DNA of 64,000 bases from Laetiporus sulphureus 93-53 (Eukaryota; Basidiomycota; Agaricomycetes; Polyporales; Laetiporaceae), in assembly GCF_001632365.1 (NCBI RefSeq), contig NW_024468521.1:1-64000 (forward strand). The letters run 5' to 3'. Every line of letters begins with the position of its first letter. The first letter of the stretch is position 1. Shown here piece after piece: positions 1 to 11,151 of this stretch. The notes below the pieces were generated by a model, which saw only the letters and a list, made by a program, of their open reading frames with translations, was not told the DNA's origin and did not search any database. A program made the translations under genes and the position numbers.

Positions 1-567
1 CTTCCTATTAGTTTAGCCAGAAGCCTAGATAGGTACGATGTTCACACCGGAGAACAAAAGGGAAACCAAGATAGGCACGATGTGCACACGCATTACTGCG
101 GCAACCATCGATCTTCCCACTTATTGTTCTACTTCCGGACATCCTATTGTTTCATGTACGGCCATTTGCTTATACCCGTAGATAGGTAGCTTAGGTAAGA
201 TAGCCTGCTGTATGTGTATATAAGACCAGCCATGTACGGGACGAAACCTCAGATTGTTTCTCCTCGTCTACTACCTGTAGCACTCACTAAGCTCACCAGC
301 TCCTTCATATATCTCTCACCCTTTCCTGCGTCTGCCAACATTGACCAGTAAGTCAACAGGCTCTTGCGCCACATAGGGTTCAGGGGGATACCTTTGGGAT
401 CAGGGGGATCAGGGCGGCACGTTCCACGTGACTGTCCCTTTTTAGTCTTTTTGATCTCTTGTCCGGTGTTACCGTGACAGCCACTTATCCAGAATGGAAC
501 TCTTTGGCCCACAATAGGCTTATCCATGCTCATTAGACCATCAAGCTAGCAAGCACCCAATTCGCTG
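1..567. other. Intergenic, possible retroelement remnant
   Basis: I see no supportable gene here. Two similar short patches, agataggtacgatgttcacac near position 26 and a variant near 76, form a diverged direct repeat. A TATA-like stretch (TGTATATAAG at 215-224) is followed about 20 bp later by an AACCTCAGATT-type motif. A very similar arrangement occurs at 874-883, about 660 bp away, as would be left by two decayed copies of one LTR or promoter. That origin is a guess. Confidence 0.3.
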
Positions 568-700
568 CTCAATAGCAGCACCGACTACATGGCTGCCAAA
601 TAGTAGCACCAGCATTAGAATATGCGCTATGGCAGAACCCTCATTGGCCACTCAATAAGTGGCACCACTTCAGCTACTCAAATAGTGGCACCACCTTCAG
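568..700. repeat. Degenerate 27-bp tandem repeat, about five units
   Basis: Units of the form CTCAAATAGTGGCACCAC recur at about 568, 595, 651 and 677, with a weaker unit near 623, so the spacing is 26-28 bp. The units differ by several substitutions, which indicates an old minisatellite. No reading frame is conserved across it. Confidence 0.7.
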
Positions 701-1250
701 GCAATTATCTCATTGGGTAAAGTAGGATTACCTTGGCGTATCCACGGCCTTTATAGATAGTTGCTATAGCAAAGTCCAGAATCATTACTGGTTTTGGCAA
801 TATGTTCACATGTAGACAGGATAGGACCCCAGTAAGTACACCATAGTTAGGGTACCCAGGGTCCACCACTACATGTATATAAGCATATGAGGATCTAAGG
901 GAAGACCTTAGATTCATTCATCTATTTCATGCAGCTTTACAAGTCATCACCTCCTCTTTGTGTGATATAAGGCTAAGGGCCCTTTGAGCCCCTTTTTGCA
1001 GGCTGCATGTCACTGCATGCCTTTTTGGTCTGACCCTTTGTGGCAGGCCCGTATTTTGGTATTTGTGCAGGTCACTGAGTGCAGCTAGCACCTTGCAGCC
1101 ATTTCCTTGCCTTTTGGCAGGATCTATGATGTGTTGTGATAGTCATCGACCCGAGCTCAAACGCTGACACAGAATGATGCATAAAGCTTAAACAGACGAT
1201 GTGAATGACCAGAACAGTGCATGACACTGTTGTGGAAGAGAACAGTATAA

Positions 1251-1588
1251 CACAGCCTGCATAGATTTATTTTTCCACGGGAAACCTGATGCAAAAATGG
1301 TGAAAATATCTTATGTCTGGATATGAAAATAGTTTGGAAATTGGGCGGAGACAATTAAATTATGTTATGATTGTTTTACCGAAACGTATCAGCAATAGTG
1401 AAACTATTTCTCAAAGAAAGATATTTCAGTTCAAAAATATGTGATACCGATATGTTTCAGTGAAGCAATTGTAACATAATTCAATTGTCTCCGCCCAATT
1501 TCCAAACTATTTCCATATCCAGACTTAAGATATTTTCACCATTTTTTCGTCAGGTTTCCCATGGAAAAATAAATCTGTGCAGGCTGTG
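1251..1588. mobile_element. Foldback (MITE-like) palindromic element
   Basis: The left arm (1251 to about 1398) is the reverse complement of the right arm (about 1441-1588) with a few mismatches, leaving a loop of about 40 bp. The ends are CACAGCCTGC and GCAGGCTGTG. It has no coding capacity and is AT-rich inside. Flanking bases (TAA to the left, CAA to the right) are not a perfect target duplication. Terminal CACAG is shared with the larger palindrome at 35149, so both may belong to one CACTA/CMC-type non-autonomous family; that is inference. Confidence 0.8.
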
Positions 1589-1644
1589 CAACCCCCTTTT
1601 CTATCCGCATGCACTCATCATCTTGCGCAACGGAAATAAAGTTC

Positions 1645-1786
1645 GGGCAGCTTAAGGCTGACGTCAGCAGAGAAAGCCACTACCGTAGCAAACACGTGAC
1701 CGATCGTGCGATCGAAATACCGGAAAAGGGTCTTTGGGCAGCTTAAGGCTGACATAAGCAGTGCAAGCCATCACCGTAGCAATAGC
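1645..1786. repeat. Direct repeat, two units 91 bp apart
   Basis: The unit beginning GGGCAGCTTAAGGCTGAC at 1645 recurs at 1736 and remains similar for about 50 bp in both places (down to ACCGTAGCAA). The spacer contains the palindrome CGATCGTGCGATCG. The repeat lies just downstream of the 3' end of the minus-strand dehydrogenase gene. Confidence 0.75.
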
Positions 1787-1986
1787 CAAATAAACATTCT
1801 GTTATTTGGAATTGCACTCAGCATAGGCTGGTTCGCTCTGTTACCATGATGCAGGCAATCATCCTGAATTTCGCTTTCCAGGCAAACATATCTACATCGC
1901 CGACACAAGGATACATATTTCTGGCACTTGTGGTATACGGACTTTCTGGGATCGCGTGCTGCAAGACACCGGTCACTGAGGGTGGA

Positions 1987-3702
1987 CTAATATCTTGACT
2001 GACGCACGTCTGGGTTAAATTCAATAGACCCCCAGAAAAACAAGATCTCACTTTGCCTGTCCTTGTCATTGATGAGGGCTTTGATACCCTCTTCAACTAG
2101 GTCATCCAGGACGATCTTTCTGGTGATCAGCTCCTCAAGCCCAGGGAACTTCCCATCAGCCACGGCTTGAATCAGCTCTGGATGCTCGCGATCGCAAGCC
2201 TGACTAGCTGTCGACCCATCATCTCAACTGTCTCTATTTCGAATCTATGCTGATGCTTACCTGTCAAGAGGATTTCTTTTCCCTGCAGAGTCGTGATGTC
2301 CAGCATTGGTGACTTGTCCCAAACGGCGACTTCGACTACGTTTCCTCTCGGGCGTACTGCCGCGAGCGCCGTGTCAAGGCTAGCTTGTATACCCGCACAG
2401 TCGAAGACGATGGATGCACCACGGCCGCCTGTCTCCTTCTTTGTCTCAAGAACAACGTCGGTCGCTCGCGGGTCGTACGCCGCAGATGCTGAAAATCTTA
2501 GCGCCGTTTCTCGACGCTGTGCGGCTGGTTCGGACATTCCTATCCATGATGCCCCTTGTGCGCTGCTCGTTATGTGTGAAGCATAACTCATCCGTTCAGC
2601 GTTGGTTATCAAGCAGTCGGACTTACCGGAGCACCTTCAACAACAGCAAGCCAATCTGTTACATGTAATCATTCGCGCTGCCCATCGAGTGTTCTGAAGA
2701 AACGTACCGGTCCGGCACCGATGATCAACACGCTGTCGCCGGGCACGAAGGACGACCGCTTCACTGCATGCCAGGCAACAGATAACGGCTCAATCATGGC
2801 TCCCACTTCCACTGTCACGATGCCCCAAACCTATCAGCACGAGGAACGTACCGCGACTGTCCACTGTGGGAAACGTACGCACAAGGGATGCTTTCTGGGA
2901 GGACGTGTACAGCTTCTTGCCTTACGGCGATGTACTCCGCAAGACCACCGCCCCAACCACCGATGCCCTGAGCAAAATTCGATGTCTGTCATCAATACAA
3001 TATCACCTAAGACGTGTACCAATACTCACGATGAACGTGGTATGGGGGCAGACGTTCCTCGTTCCGTCGGAGCATGAGGTGCACGTTGGCTGCATGCACG
3101 ATATTACGGACTCTCTGCGATGAGGAAAAGGGATCAGCCTACAACTCAGAAGTCAGATGCGGGCGGTCATACGCCACCACGTTTTGTCCCACAGCAAGTC
3201 GACTTTCGTCTACTCCATCTCCTAGTTCCACGATGGTTCCGGAGAACCTACGTATCAAGGTGAGCCGAGACATCAACAATTGAACAGCTAAGCAAGAGTC
3301 GACTGACTCATGGCCCATAACGACGGGCAGCGTCTCCTTGGTCACTGGATGAGGCTTCGTCGCCGTCGGTGCTACTGGCACGGATGATAGATACCAATGG
3401 ACATCTGAACCGCATACTATGCCGAAGAACGTAACAATCCTCCGTCACTTGAACACACTTTCGGTACTCACTGCCATTCCTGCACGCATATCAGCATTAT
3501 TAAATCAAAAGAACCAGCGATCCGCTCACCAGGCAACCTATAGGTAAAGCGCCGAGATCATGTCAGTGGAATGGAGGGGGAAATGGACTGCTTTCTGCGA
3601 CGGCACCTTGATCTTGACGTGACCTTTGCTTGCCACTGGTTCAGGGATGTTCTCGATCCGAACGTCACCAGGAGCGTGATAGCGAGCTGCCTTCATGGTC
3701 AT
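1987..3702 (-). CDS. Zinc-dependent medium-chain alcohol dehydrogenase, butanediol dehydrogenase type
   Basis: This probably oxidises a secondary alcohol or diol such as 2,3-butanediol with NAD(H) in the cytosol. About ten short GT-AG introns have to be removed. The joined protein begins MTMKAARYHAPGDVRIENIP and then shows, in order: GICGSD with a catalytic zinc cysteine; GHE followed after an intron by FSGTIVELGDGVD; a cysteine-rich structural-zinc loop (CxxxCTSCSDGTRNVC); GGGLAEY; GAMIEPLSVAWHAVK; the Rossmann motif GAGPIG; and IVFDCAG. The C-terminal part contains HPELIQAVADGKFPGLEELI. The last residues (from about 2040 to the stop) diverge from the usual KILVHP ending, so the true stop could lie in another exon. 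The start is the outer of two in-frame ATGs. The family is clear; the substrate is inferred. Confidence 0.85.
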
Positions 3703-4530
3703 CTATCGTCCAACGTGAACGGTCGATCGACATTATTATACCCCACACGTCTAGAGGTTCTCGCGTGCTACCGGAGACAATCTGTGATAAGGATGCTTCT
3801 CAGTGTACGAACTCGGCGGATGTTTGCCCAGCTGACTCCGCCGAGGCGTCATGTGCTAATGCTGCCATGAGAAATGTTGTTGAGCATCAAGTCCAGATCA
3901 CTTTTGGACTCACCAATGCGATGAAGCAGAAAGTCGTATATAAAAAGCTACGGCAACGGGTGCAATCATTGAGCATCGAGAGTCTTGATGAAGCTATAAT
4001 TTCATGTGATGTATGGATTACCTTCTCAGAGATAAGTGGTCGAGATGCGGGATGACATCAGTCGATTCCGCACAACTTTCCATGGGCCATTTTAACGTGT
4101 TTGATGCTATGTTGCCTACTGTATGTACATTACATCAAATGTGAATCAAGAACTGCCACAAATCGGTAGCCAGGCACTGGCATCTGCAGATTAGTGGACC
4201 ACGTTCAATATCGCTGTGTTCGTCCGAATCCCTTCGCAGTCCGAGCGCGTAGGTCTGTGATATACTATCAGATGGTTCATTTGACATCAGCGAACATTCA
4301 AAACAAGGTATGGTGACTACCGACCAATATATTGTGATAAACGTGAGGTGCATAACGCGTCGGTAGAAAGATAGGCGGAGACATGACGAGACCAATGTTC
4401 TGTGATGAAAGCGTGTGAGATGGAAAGCACGAAGGCGATTGAAAATGAGATAGGATTAATCTCGTGAAACAGTCGAGGACCTAGACGAAAATCTGTGATG
4501 GCACACCCTGTGATAATACAATGAGACATT
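3703..4530. other. Intergenic
   Basis: This lies between the start of the dehydrogenase gene and the 3' end of the leucine-rich protein gene, both on the minus strand. On the minus strand a TATA-like CTTTTTATATA occurs near 3940, about 235 bp upstream of the dehydrogenase start. I see no convincing gene. Confidence 0.4.
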
Positions 4531-6218
4531 TTAGCTCCTGCGAGTCGCTAAGATTGGTAGACTCACGAATAAATTCGTCCTGACATTTCGCGCGACCACG
4601 TCACCATTGACAGTCCTGCCAATATCATAACCATGAAATCGACGTAGGTTGGAGCATGCCCCCCCAAGCCGAGCAAGCAAACGAGGAGTCTCCTCCTCGT
4701 CGAGACGCTGCGGCCAGGAAGCGTAATTATCGACGACTTCAAGTTGAGGAAAGAGGGCGAAAGCATCCAGCACGTGGGCCTTGAAAAGTCCTTTTAACCC
4801 ACTTGTTAAGCTACTGACCACATATGAGAGACTGACCAGAGAACGAGGATTGATACTTCCGTATATTTCCCGCAGACCTGGGGCATAGGATGAAAGCGCC
4901 CGCAAATCATCGGCTTCATACGATGACATTCGCAAAACGCGGAGACGAGGCAACTCTCCAAGCAACATGAAAAGCTCATCGGTCATATGTTCGCTTTCTA
5001 ACCACCCAATGTCCTCTAGAGCGAGAAGCTTACGATGGGGAGAAGACAAGACCCAGGAGATGAAGTATGAAGGCACACTGAGGGAGCTTAACTCGGAGAA
5101 TGTGTCCTCGGGGAAGGAGAATTTGTCCATGATGGAGCCATCCTGGACGAGGGGAAACTCATCCGCCTTTAGAAATCGTGCTGGAGTACACGATTCCATG
5201 ACTCGGAACGAACGCAGAGATCTATGTCTCGTAAGGAATTGCGATAAACTGTCTGGTCTCATATGCGCTCCATAAAGGCCAATTGATTCCAGTTGAGGCC
5301 AGTTCGCGAGAGTGAAAAGCGTGTTTAGACCGGTGCTGGTAAAATCAAGCGCAATATCATCATCCTCTTGATTGTTGAACTGAGCAAAGCTAAGTTCAAG
5401 CTCCTGAATCATAGATGTCGTTTCACAGCAATTAGCAGGAGCTACAATAAACCACTTACCCGCAGATCCGCGCAACGATTGACGAGCATATCGGTCATGG
5501 CCTCTGTAGGAATTCTCTCGGACTGTCCATTGTAGCCGAATGTCGCGTATTTGAAAACTGTTAAGTGTCCGAGCGTGAAGATCTGAGGCATCGTCAACAC
5601 TCCACTTAGTGGAGCTACGGCTTCAATACTCACACCAGAATCATGCACCCGCCTATGCCACTTCAGCCCAAATTTGGTCCTTATGACGCATTGACTCGGG
5701 TCGCTAGCATCTACAACTTCAAGTTCGCGGAGTGTATCAATAGACCGTAGTGCGGTCCACAAGTCCTCGGAGGCATCAACATCATATCGCGCGTCGATTA
5801 GAGGCGGCACTCGGCCCCACTTGAAACCTTTTAGGTTAGACATGTTCCGTAGCGCGCGAACAAGCGACTTTTCTGTCTCTCGCAGATGTGGTATGTCATC
5901 TTCTTCGGTGACTTTGGAGCCAGGTAGCAGAGCTACTGCTTCTTCCATATAATCTTGAGGAACTTTGGGAGGGTCGGGATCCGAAGCCCATAGCCATACT
6001 TCTCGTTGAATCTCAAGGTTTTCCACAACACTTGCGAGAGACCGATCCTCGGCCAGCCGATCCCACAGCCTCCTTAGTCTAAAAGGTGCCCGCATGATAC
6101 GATACTCTTCGTCCATCCTGTCGCGATCTCTTAGTGCGTATGATCGAATGTGACGGCGCAGGAGGAACCAACTACCGTTCCGTCCAGATACTAGATGAAC
6201 AGCTTCAATGTCAACCAT
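4531..6218 (-). CDS. Leucine-rich-repeat protein of the basidiomycete F-box-like family
   Basis: There are two long exons joined by a 56-bp intron (5404-5459; donor GTAAGT, acceptor CAG), giving a product of about 550 residues. The N-terminal part (HIRSYALRDRD..., FRLRRLWDRLAEDRSLASVVENLEIQ) and the C-terminal series of segments such as LESIGLYG, LRVLRMSS, LREIYGSI and LEVVDNY are the irregular leucine-rich repeats typical of fungal F-box proteins. No canonical F-box is visible before the first methionine; a short upstream exon could carry it. Family members usually act as substrate receptors of SCF ubiquitin ligases, but without an F-box that role is only inferred. A decayed paralogue lies at 6830-7611. 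Confidence 0.75.
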
Positions 6219-6829
6219 TGCGAGAATGTTTGAGCACGGACGTACAATACCTGGAGGACACGATGTTCACACTTCCAAGGGATGCCGTTGTAATAGGTTT
6301 GAAGATGACTCGATGCGCCATCGTCACCTGAGTGAGGTTAAGTTGTGGCGCTGCTCTGCTCAATCAGATGCAAACGAGCTGTGACAGCGCGCTCATATTG
6401 GTTTTTTAAGATCAAGCGAACTCTATACTGTATTCCAAATAGAGTGACTGGGGAAAAGCAAACGTTGCCGCAACACCACAAAGGAGAATCACTTGCAGGA
6501 TTTTTGCAATGTCGTCTATATCACTCATTTTCGCTACATATTACTATTGTTTTCATGAGCCTAAGCATGAGCATTGTAATACATATACATTGTTGGGCGA
6601 CATCAATGAACCTGAGGTAATCGCCTGACCCTACAGCCCTCAGGCTGGATAACTCTCCCTAACTCTGCGCGCTGCAACGGTACCACCTAGGTTCCTTATG
6701 AGCATGAGAACAGCGCATAATTTGACATTTCTCTTCTAGTTAGAAAGGTGGTGCGGAGATTCTTCGTCATTCACCTGTTGAGGCCAGCAACAGTCAACTC
6801 TTCCCAGGTGCCATTGGTTAATTAGCCAG
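6219..6829. other. Intergenic
   Basis: This is the upstream region of the leucine-rich protein gene and the tail side of its pseudogene copy. I see no gene. A missing first exon for the 4531-6218 gene could lie between 6219 and about 6310, where the minus strand has a short open frame beginning MAHRVIFKPIT. Confidence 0.35.
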
Positions 6830-7611
6830 AAGACTAGCACAATGGAGGCCACTTGTCGTGCGCTTGTGTGAGTGCTCCAGATGACATATAAAACCCGTGG
6901 GGGTCAAGCGAAGCGAAGTGAAGCAACTGCGAACATCGTCTCGAGGACAGCACTGTTGAGATCTGATCCGTGATCATTTCACACTTGACGTCGAGAATTC
7001 TCTCAAACGCGCAAGCTCGAAATTCTGCGAAATCATAAGCAAAGTTCATGGTACGGCCGATAGACTTCTTACTTGAGAATGGTGCACGCGCATATGCTAT
7101 TCTTACCGAATTTGGTCTCGACATAATGATCCCATCGGTTGACTTGTACTGGCCACATGAGTCCATATGTCGTCAGGCACGTCAAAATCGTAGCGTGCCT
7201 CGAGAAGAGGAGCAACTCTGTCCCATTTGAAGCCATCTCAGGTTGTACATGTCCTGTATAGCTCGGATCAATGATTTCTCGATTCCCCCAAAGGTAAGGA
7301 ACCCTGACCGCTTGAGCGACTTTCGCATCTGTCAACAAACCTGACACACCGTCCGCATATTTTGAAACAGCTTGCGGCTAATACAAACTCGTGCTCCAAA
7401 GGCTTCTCGCTGAATTTCCAGGCTCGGAATAGTTCTCACTTCTCACAACAAGAATTGAGTCCTCCGCAAGCGTGTCCCATAGACGTTTAACCCGAAAGAG
7501 GGCACACGGTGTATGTTGGCCGTTGTGGACGAATCTGATATCTCTGAGGTGGGCCGTACACGTCCCGACTGCATGGGACAACATTACACCTTGAATGCTA
7601 GCGTCCGGCAT
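6830..7611 (-). pseudogene. Decayed paralogue of the 4531-6218 leucine-rich gene
   Basis: Minus-strand pieces match the N-terminal half of the neighbouring gene in the same order but in different frames. HLRDIRFVHNG...VKRLWDTLAED matches HIRSYALRD...LRRLWDRLAED. After a frameshift, SLEIQREAFG matches ENLEIQREVW. Then IEKSLIRAIQDMYNLR matches TEKSLVRALRNMSNLK, and after one extra base GFKWDRVAPLLEARYDFD matches GFKWGRVPPLIDARYDVD. The C-terminal repeats are absent. At least two frameshifts and the truncation make this a pseudogene from a local tandem duplication. Confidence 0.8.
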
Positions 7612-7937
7612 TTAGCTACGCCTTGACCGGTGCTCTTGCCACGTACCTAGTCCGACGCGAGGAGACGAGAGGCCTGAGAACTGTCACGGAGGGGCCGGTG
7701 GAACTTGCATGAACTCAAAGAGTCGACGCCGCTGAGTGTTTGTTAGCCAAATGACCAAGGTAACGAAGACAGAGTACGACTGCAATAGAAAGCTATTTCG
7801 ATATATGGGGTCGGGACTCGGTTATCGGTAGGGGAGCGCCCAAGTCAAATACAGCGCCACCGATGCTATTAGCGCCCAATTGTCCTCTCATTCCACCACC
7901 AAGCACTCGATTCGCCACCCAACCCATTGAATCAGCC

Positions 7938-9278
7938 ATGACGAAACATAGCAAGAACAACACGGCGTCGTCTATTTTCTCGTACGCAGAGTATAAGAAA
8001 CTTGACTATGGTACCCAACGGGTGCGTAATCGGCTGTTATCCTGCCCTGGAGCTTGACGTAAAGAGCATAACAGCAACGTCTAGGGCACGAGTCAATGAG
8101 GCCGTTCGACGCATGTTCCCTTTGTATACAGAAGGCAAGGGATCCTGTAGCGTGTAACAAGGGGCATCTGTTTTGCAAAGAATGCGTATACACGGATCTC
8201 GGTGCGTCCAATCTCCCTTCACGACGTCACACTCCTGCTGAGGATGGCACGCACGCAAGTCACACAGATCGAAGACATAAAACGCCAGAAGGTCAAGCTC
8301 GAAGTGTTGAAGCGGGAGGCTGAGGAAGAACGGCAGCGAGCGCGGGAAGCAGCGCGGGAACGTGTCTTGTTGGACTTCGAGAAGGGTCAGCTTGGTCTTG
8401 CTAGTCAGCCGACTATCACAACATCAGGTGCAGAAGCAAAAGAACGTGCGTGATCTTAATGTTCGCTTGTTTACACGTCACAAAGAGAGTTTTTGCTTCA
8501 GCTCGTGGCACGAAGCGGAAATTTGACTTCTCATCGACCGCTGTTGAGACTCTAGCACGCGAGGCCGAGGAAGCGGCGCTCTGTCAAATTGAACAAGAAC
8601 AAGCGGAGGCGCTTAAGCACAAACTACCGGACTTCTGGCTGCCGTCTTTAACTCCGACATACACGTCTAGCGGGACGCCGACCTCGCTCACTGATGTGAA
8701 GATTCAGACAACGTGTCATGGAGGCAGTCCGGTTCATCCGCTAACGTGAGCGGCGCTGCAATGGCCCTATGGGATCGGGAGCTGATGGAGCCATGGTTCA
8801 GGCGGAAACACTTGATCCCCGTGAAGTTTTCATTTGATACCAGTAGCTCGTCAGTGTCATCACGGTCGGTTGAGTCAACGCCCGCAACTGAAGATGGCTC
8901 TCCAAGAAAGCCGAAAGAGGAGGAATCAATACCAATATGTCCTTCCTGTAAGAAACAGCTGTCAAATAGCACTCTCATAAACCGTGAGTGACTTTCATCT
9001 CCGTGTGAGGTTTCAGCTTGGCTGAACCGTGCCGAAGTCATGAAGCCATGTGGCCATGTCGTCTGCAAGACGTGTACAGATAAGCTTGTCAAGCCGGCTA
9101 AGCAATGCATTGAATGCGACGTAAAGCTCGGTGATAAGGACATCATCGAGTTGTCACGCGAAGGTGAGGCTCACCATTCAACAACTATCCAGATATTAAG
9201 AGAACGTTGGCAGGCACGGGGTACGCAGCGGGCGGGCTTGCGGAGACTTCAAAGAAGGGAGTCGCATTCCAAGGATAA
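7938..9278 (+). CDS. NOSIP-type E3 ubiquitin ligase (split U-box/RING)
   Basis: About seven exons join cleanly. The product begins MTKHSKNNTASSIFSYAEYK, then YGTQR|QRLGHESMRPFDACSLC, the signature start of NOSIP homologues. The first zinc-finger half is CSLC...DPVACNKGHLFCKECVYTDL. Next comes a charged coiled coil (IKRQKVKLEVLKREAEEERQ and onward), then DFWLPSLTPTYTSSGTPTSL, and then the second finger half CPSCKKQLSNSTLIN...MKPCGHVVCKTCTDKLV...CIECD. The end, GTGYAAGG...ETSKKGVAFQG, is diagnostic of fungal members. Introns include 8022-8074 and one ending just before 8085. NOSIP proteins are nuclear or cytoplasmic ubiquitin ligases, and the plant and animal members are linked to splicing and development. 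The gene looks intact, and it converges on the minus-strand gene at 9693. Confidence 0.93.
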
Positions 9279-9692
9279 CACACGCTCACCTACGTCGCTG
9301 GTATTGATGTTATCCTGATTTCCTCCTACTGAACGAATGTTCTCCGAGTAACTGCAGCAAGTTGGCTCGACGGTCATGCGAGCCAATGATGACCGGTCTA
9401 CATCATCTATCAAACGATGCCAATAATCCATGCGTGAATGATGCGAAGTCCGTGGGTGAGGGATAATGTGGATGATGCAAGTCTATCTTTTCAAGTGCAC
9501 ATGAATGGGCAAAGACAATGCAAGCTTAACCTGCGTATGGCAAGCAGCACGCGGAAACGCCAGCGTCTCCGGTTTCGCCCCGCGGATTCAACGCATAAGT
9601 CGTTAGGCGGGTACGTGAATGTCTGGAGCATTTCTGACGTTCTCTCTTGAGCATGTTCCGTGTTCCCGCATGCTGCGTTCTGCGCTCAAAAA
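9279..9692. other. Convergent 3' intergenic region
   Basis: This lies between the stop of the NOSIP-type gene and the end of the minus-strand hypothetical gene. I see nothing beyond presumed 3' UTRs. Confidence 0.4.
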
Positions 9693-10411
9693 TTAATGCC
9701 ACATAGTCCGACCTAAACTCCACATGCGTACCATCTGCATGCTGGACGTCTCTGGCCCCTCATCCGTTTGCACTGCTACATCCTGCTGTGAAGATGATTG
9801 AGGGACTTTTTCTTTGTGACGGTGAGGAGTTGAAGGGGTTGGCCGAGGAAGTCTGAAGATGAACGTAGAATTGGGCCGCGAATACACCCTAGAGCGCTGA
9901 GTGGGTGTCAAGTGACGTGCTTCATTATCAGCCAGGCGCGCACGTAATTGTGCAAACAGGATAGGAAGATGCAGGGGATGCTGCTGCGAGAGCAGGGCGG
10001 CGCGAACGAGCATGAGAGTGAACGATGGCCAAGGTGGGCGAGGAATTGTCCCGCTGAGGGCCTGTGGATCCGCGAGGCGGGCGCGTACGTGTGGGTCCCT
10101 CAATGTGGTGTCGGATCGCTGTCGCCGTGAGAGCCTCTTCCTCGTCGCCGCCTGGCGACGCTCCATGCTGGGTTTCCTCTGCATGTCGAGGAGGGCGCAT
10201 GCGAGGGCGATGCGTGCGATGGTTTGGATCCAGAATGGCCACGTTTGCTGCTTCTACCCGGAGACGAACAGAAGAGGGACATCGAGTGTTAATATGAGTC
10301 CTTCGAGATCTCGGCTGCAAGGCGAACACGGTCAGCAGGACACGGTTCCATTCGGCTGTGAACTCGAAGCCCGAGAGACACCATTTAGAACGCGGTCACG
10401 TGGGTCGCGTT
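9693..10411 (-). CDS. Hypothetical protein, exon structure unresolved
   Basis: A minus-strand open frame runs from about 10250 to the stop at 9693 and includes KQQTWPFWIQTIARIALACALLD followed by an arginine-rich stretch and a serine/threonine-rich tail (SSSQQDVAVQTDEGPETSS). Two other frames just upstream contain hydrophobic segments (EFTAEWNRVLLTVFALQ and GLILTLDVPLLFVSG). These could be earlier exons of a small membrane protein, or the sequence may be frameshifted. I cannot place a start or introns with confidence and do not recognise the family. The window is GC-rich compared with the flanking gaps, which favours coding. Confidence 0.35.
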
Positions 10412-11151
10412 AGGGAGAGAGAGGGAGACAGATAAGATTAGATGATGGCAGTCGTGTGCTGCTTCGAGTTTCAACTGGGCACTGTGACGCCATGTACATC
10501 GTTCTGCGCCGTGCACATCAAATTCTCCATGCAGACAAACCCGACGTTACTTAACGCACGTCGCTTTCTCCTTCATGTTCGACTCTTCTCAATCTTCCGT
10601 CTAATCTTATCAGGTTTTTCCCACACCTCATTCACCTTGAGGTTGGTAAGCGCCGGCCATGCATCTTGCGGCTTGAGTCACTTCAACCAAAAGTGGCAGA
10701 GAGTTTACATACATGCACTGCAAAGTGTTGAGCAGACGAGGTCCACTTCCAGGAGAGTGATTGTTGAGTAAGCTAAAGGAAGTTTAAATAAGGTCGTGCT
10801 ACAATGACTAGACTACACTAATCGAGTGAGTAAACAAAGACAAACATACAGCGTGCGCGAGTTGCGATTGAAGACCTCAGCTCGGAAGTCGCAAGACGAT
10901 CCTTCGTCACATCTCCTTGCTCCCAACTCGTCTCGAAGATCAGCCGCGGGGACATAGCCGTCTGACTTAGCATCAAACAGCGTTGATCGCAGTGAGCGCA
11001 TATTTCGATGCCCTAAGGTGTGCATCAAGCTTCTCGAATCTCAAGTCAAAACGATACGCCAGGTTGCCCCAGATCTCGCCAGAGTTGCTCCTTTCTCCTG
11101 TTTTGGTATCCAATCGTGGCTTCGTGAAGCTCATTAAGATCGGCCAACCCT
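10412..11151. other. Intergenic, divergent promoter region
   Basis: This separates the minus-strand hypothetical gene from the plus-strand tail-anchored gene. A GA-rich run (GGGAGAGAGAGGGAGACAG) occurs at about 10412-10432. I see no gene. Confidence 0.4.

Noticed and set aside
2293..3381. Plus-strand open frames over the dehydrogenase gene
   Set aside because: They lie opposite well-conserved dehydrogenase exons and have no family motifs.
3630..4055. Plus-strand 141-codon open frame upstream of the dehydrogenase
   Set aside because: Its first part overlaps the dehydrogenase first exon on the other strand, and the rest has no recognisable domain or splice logic.
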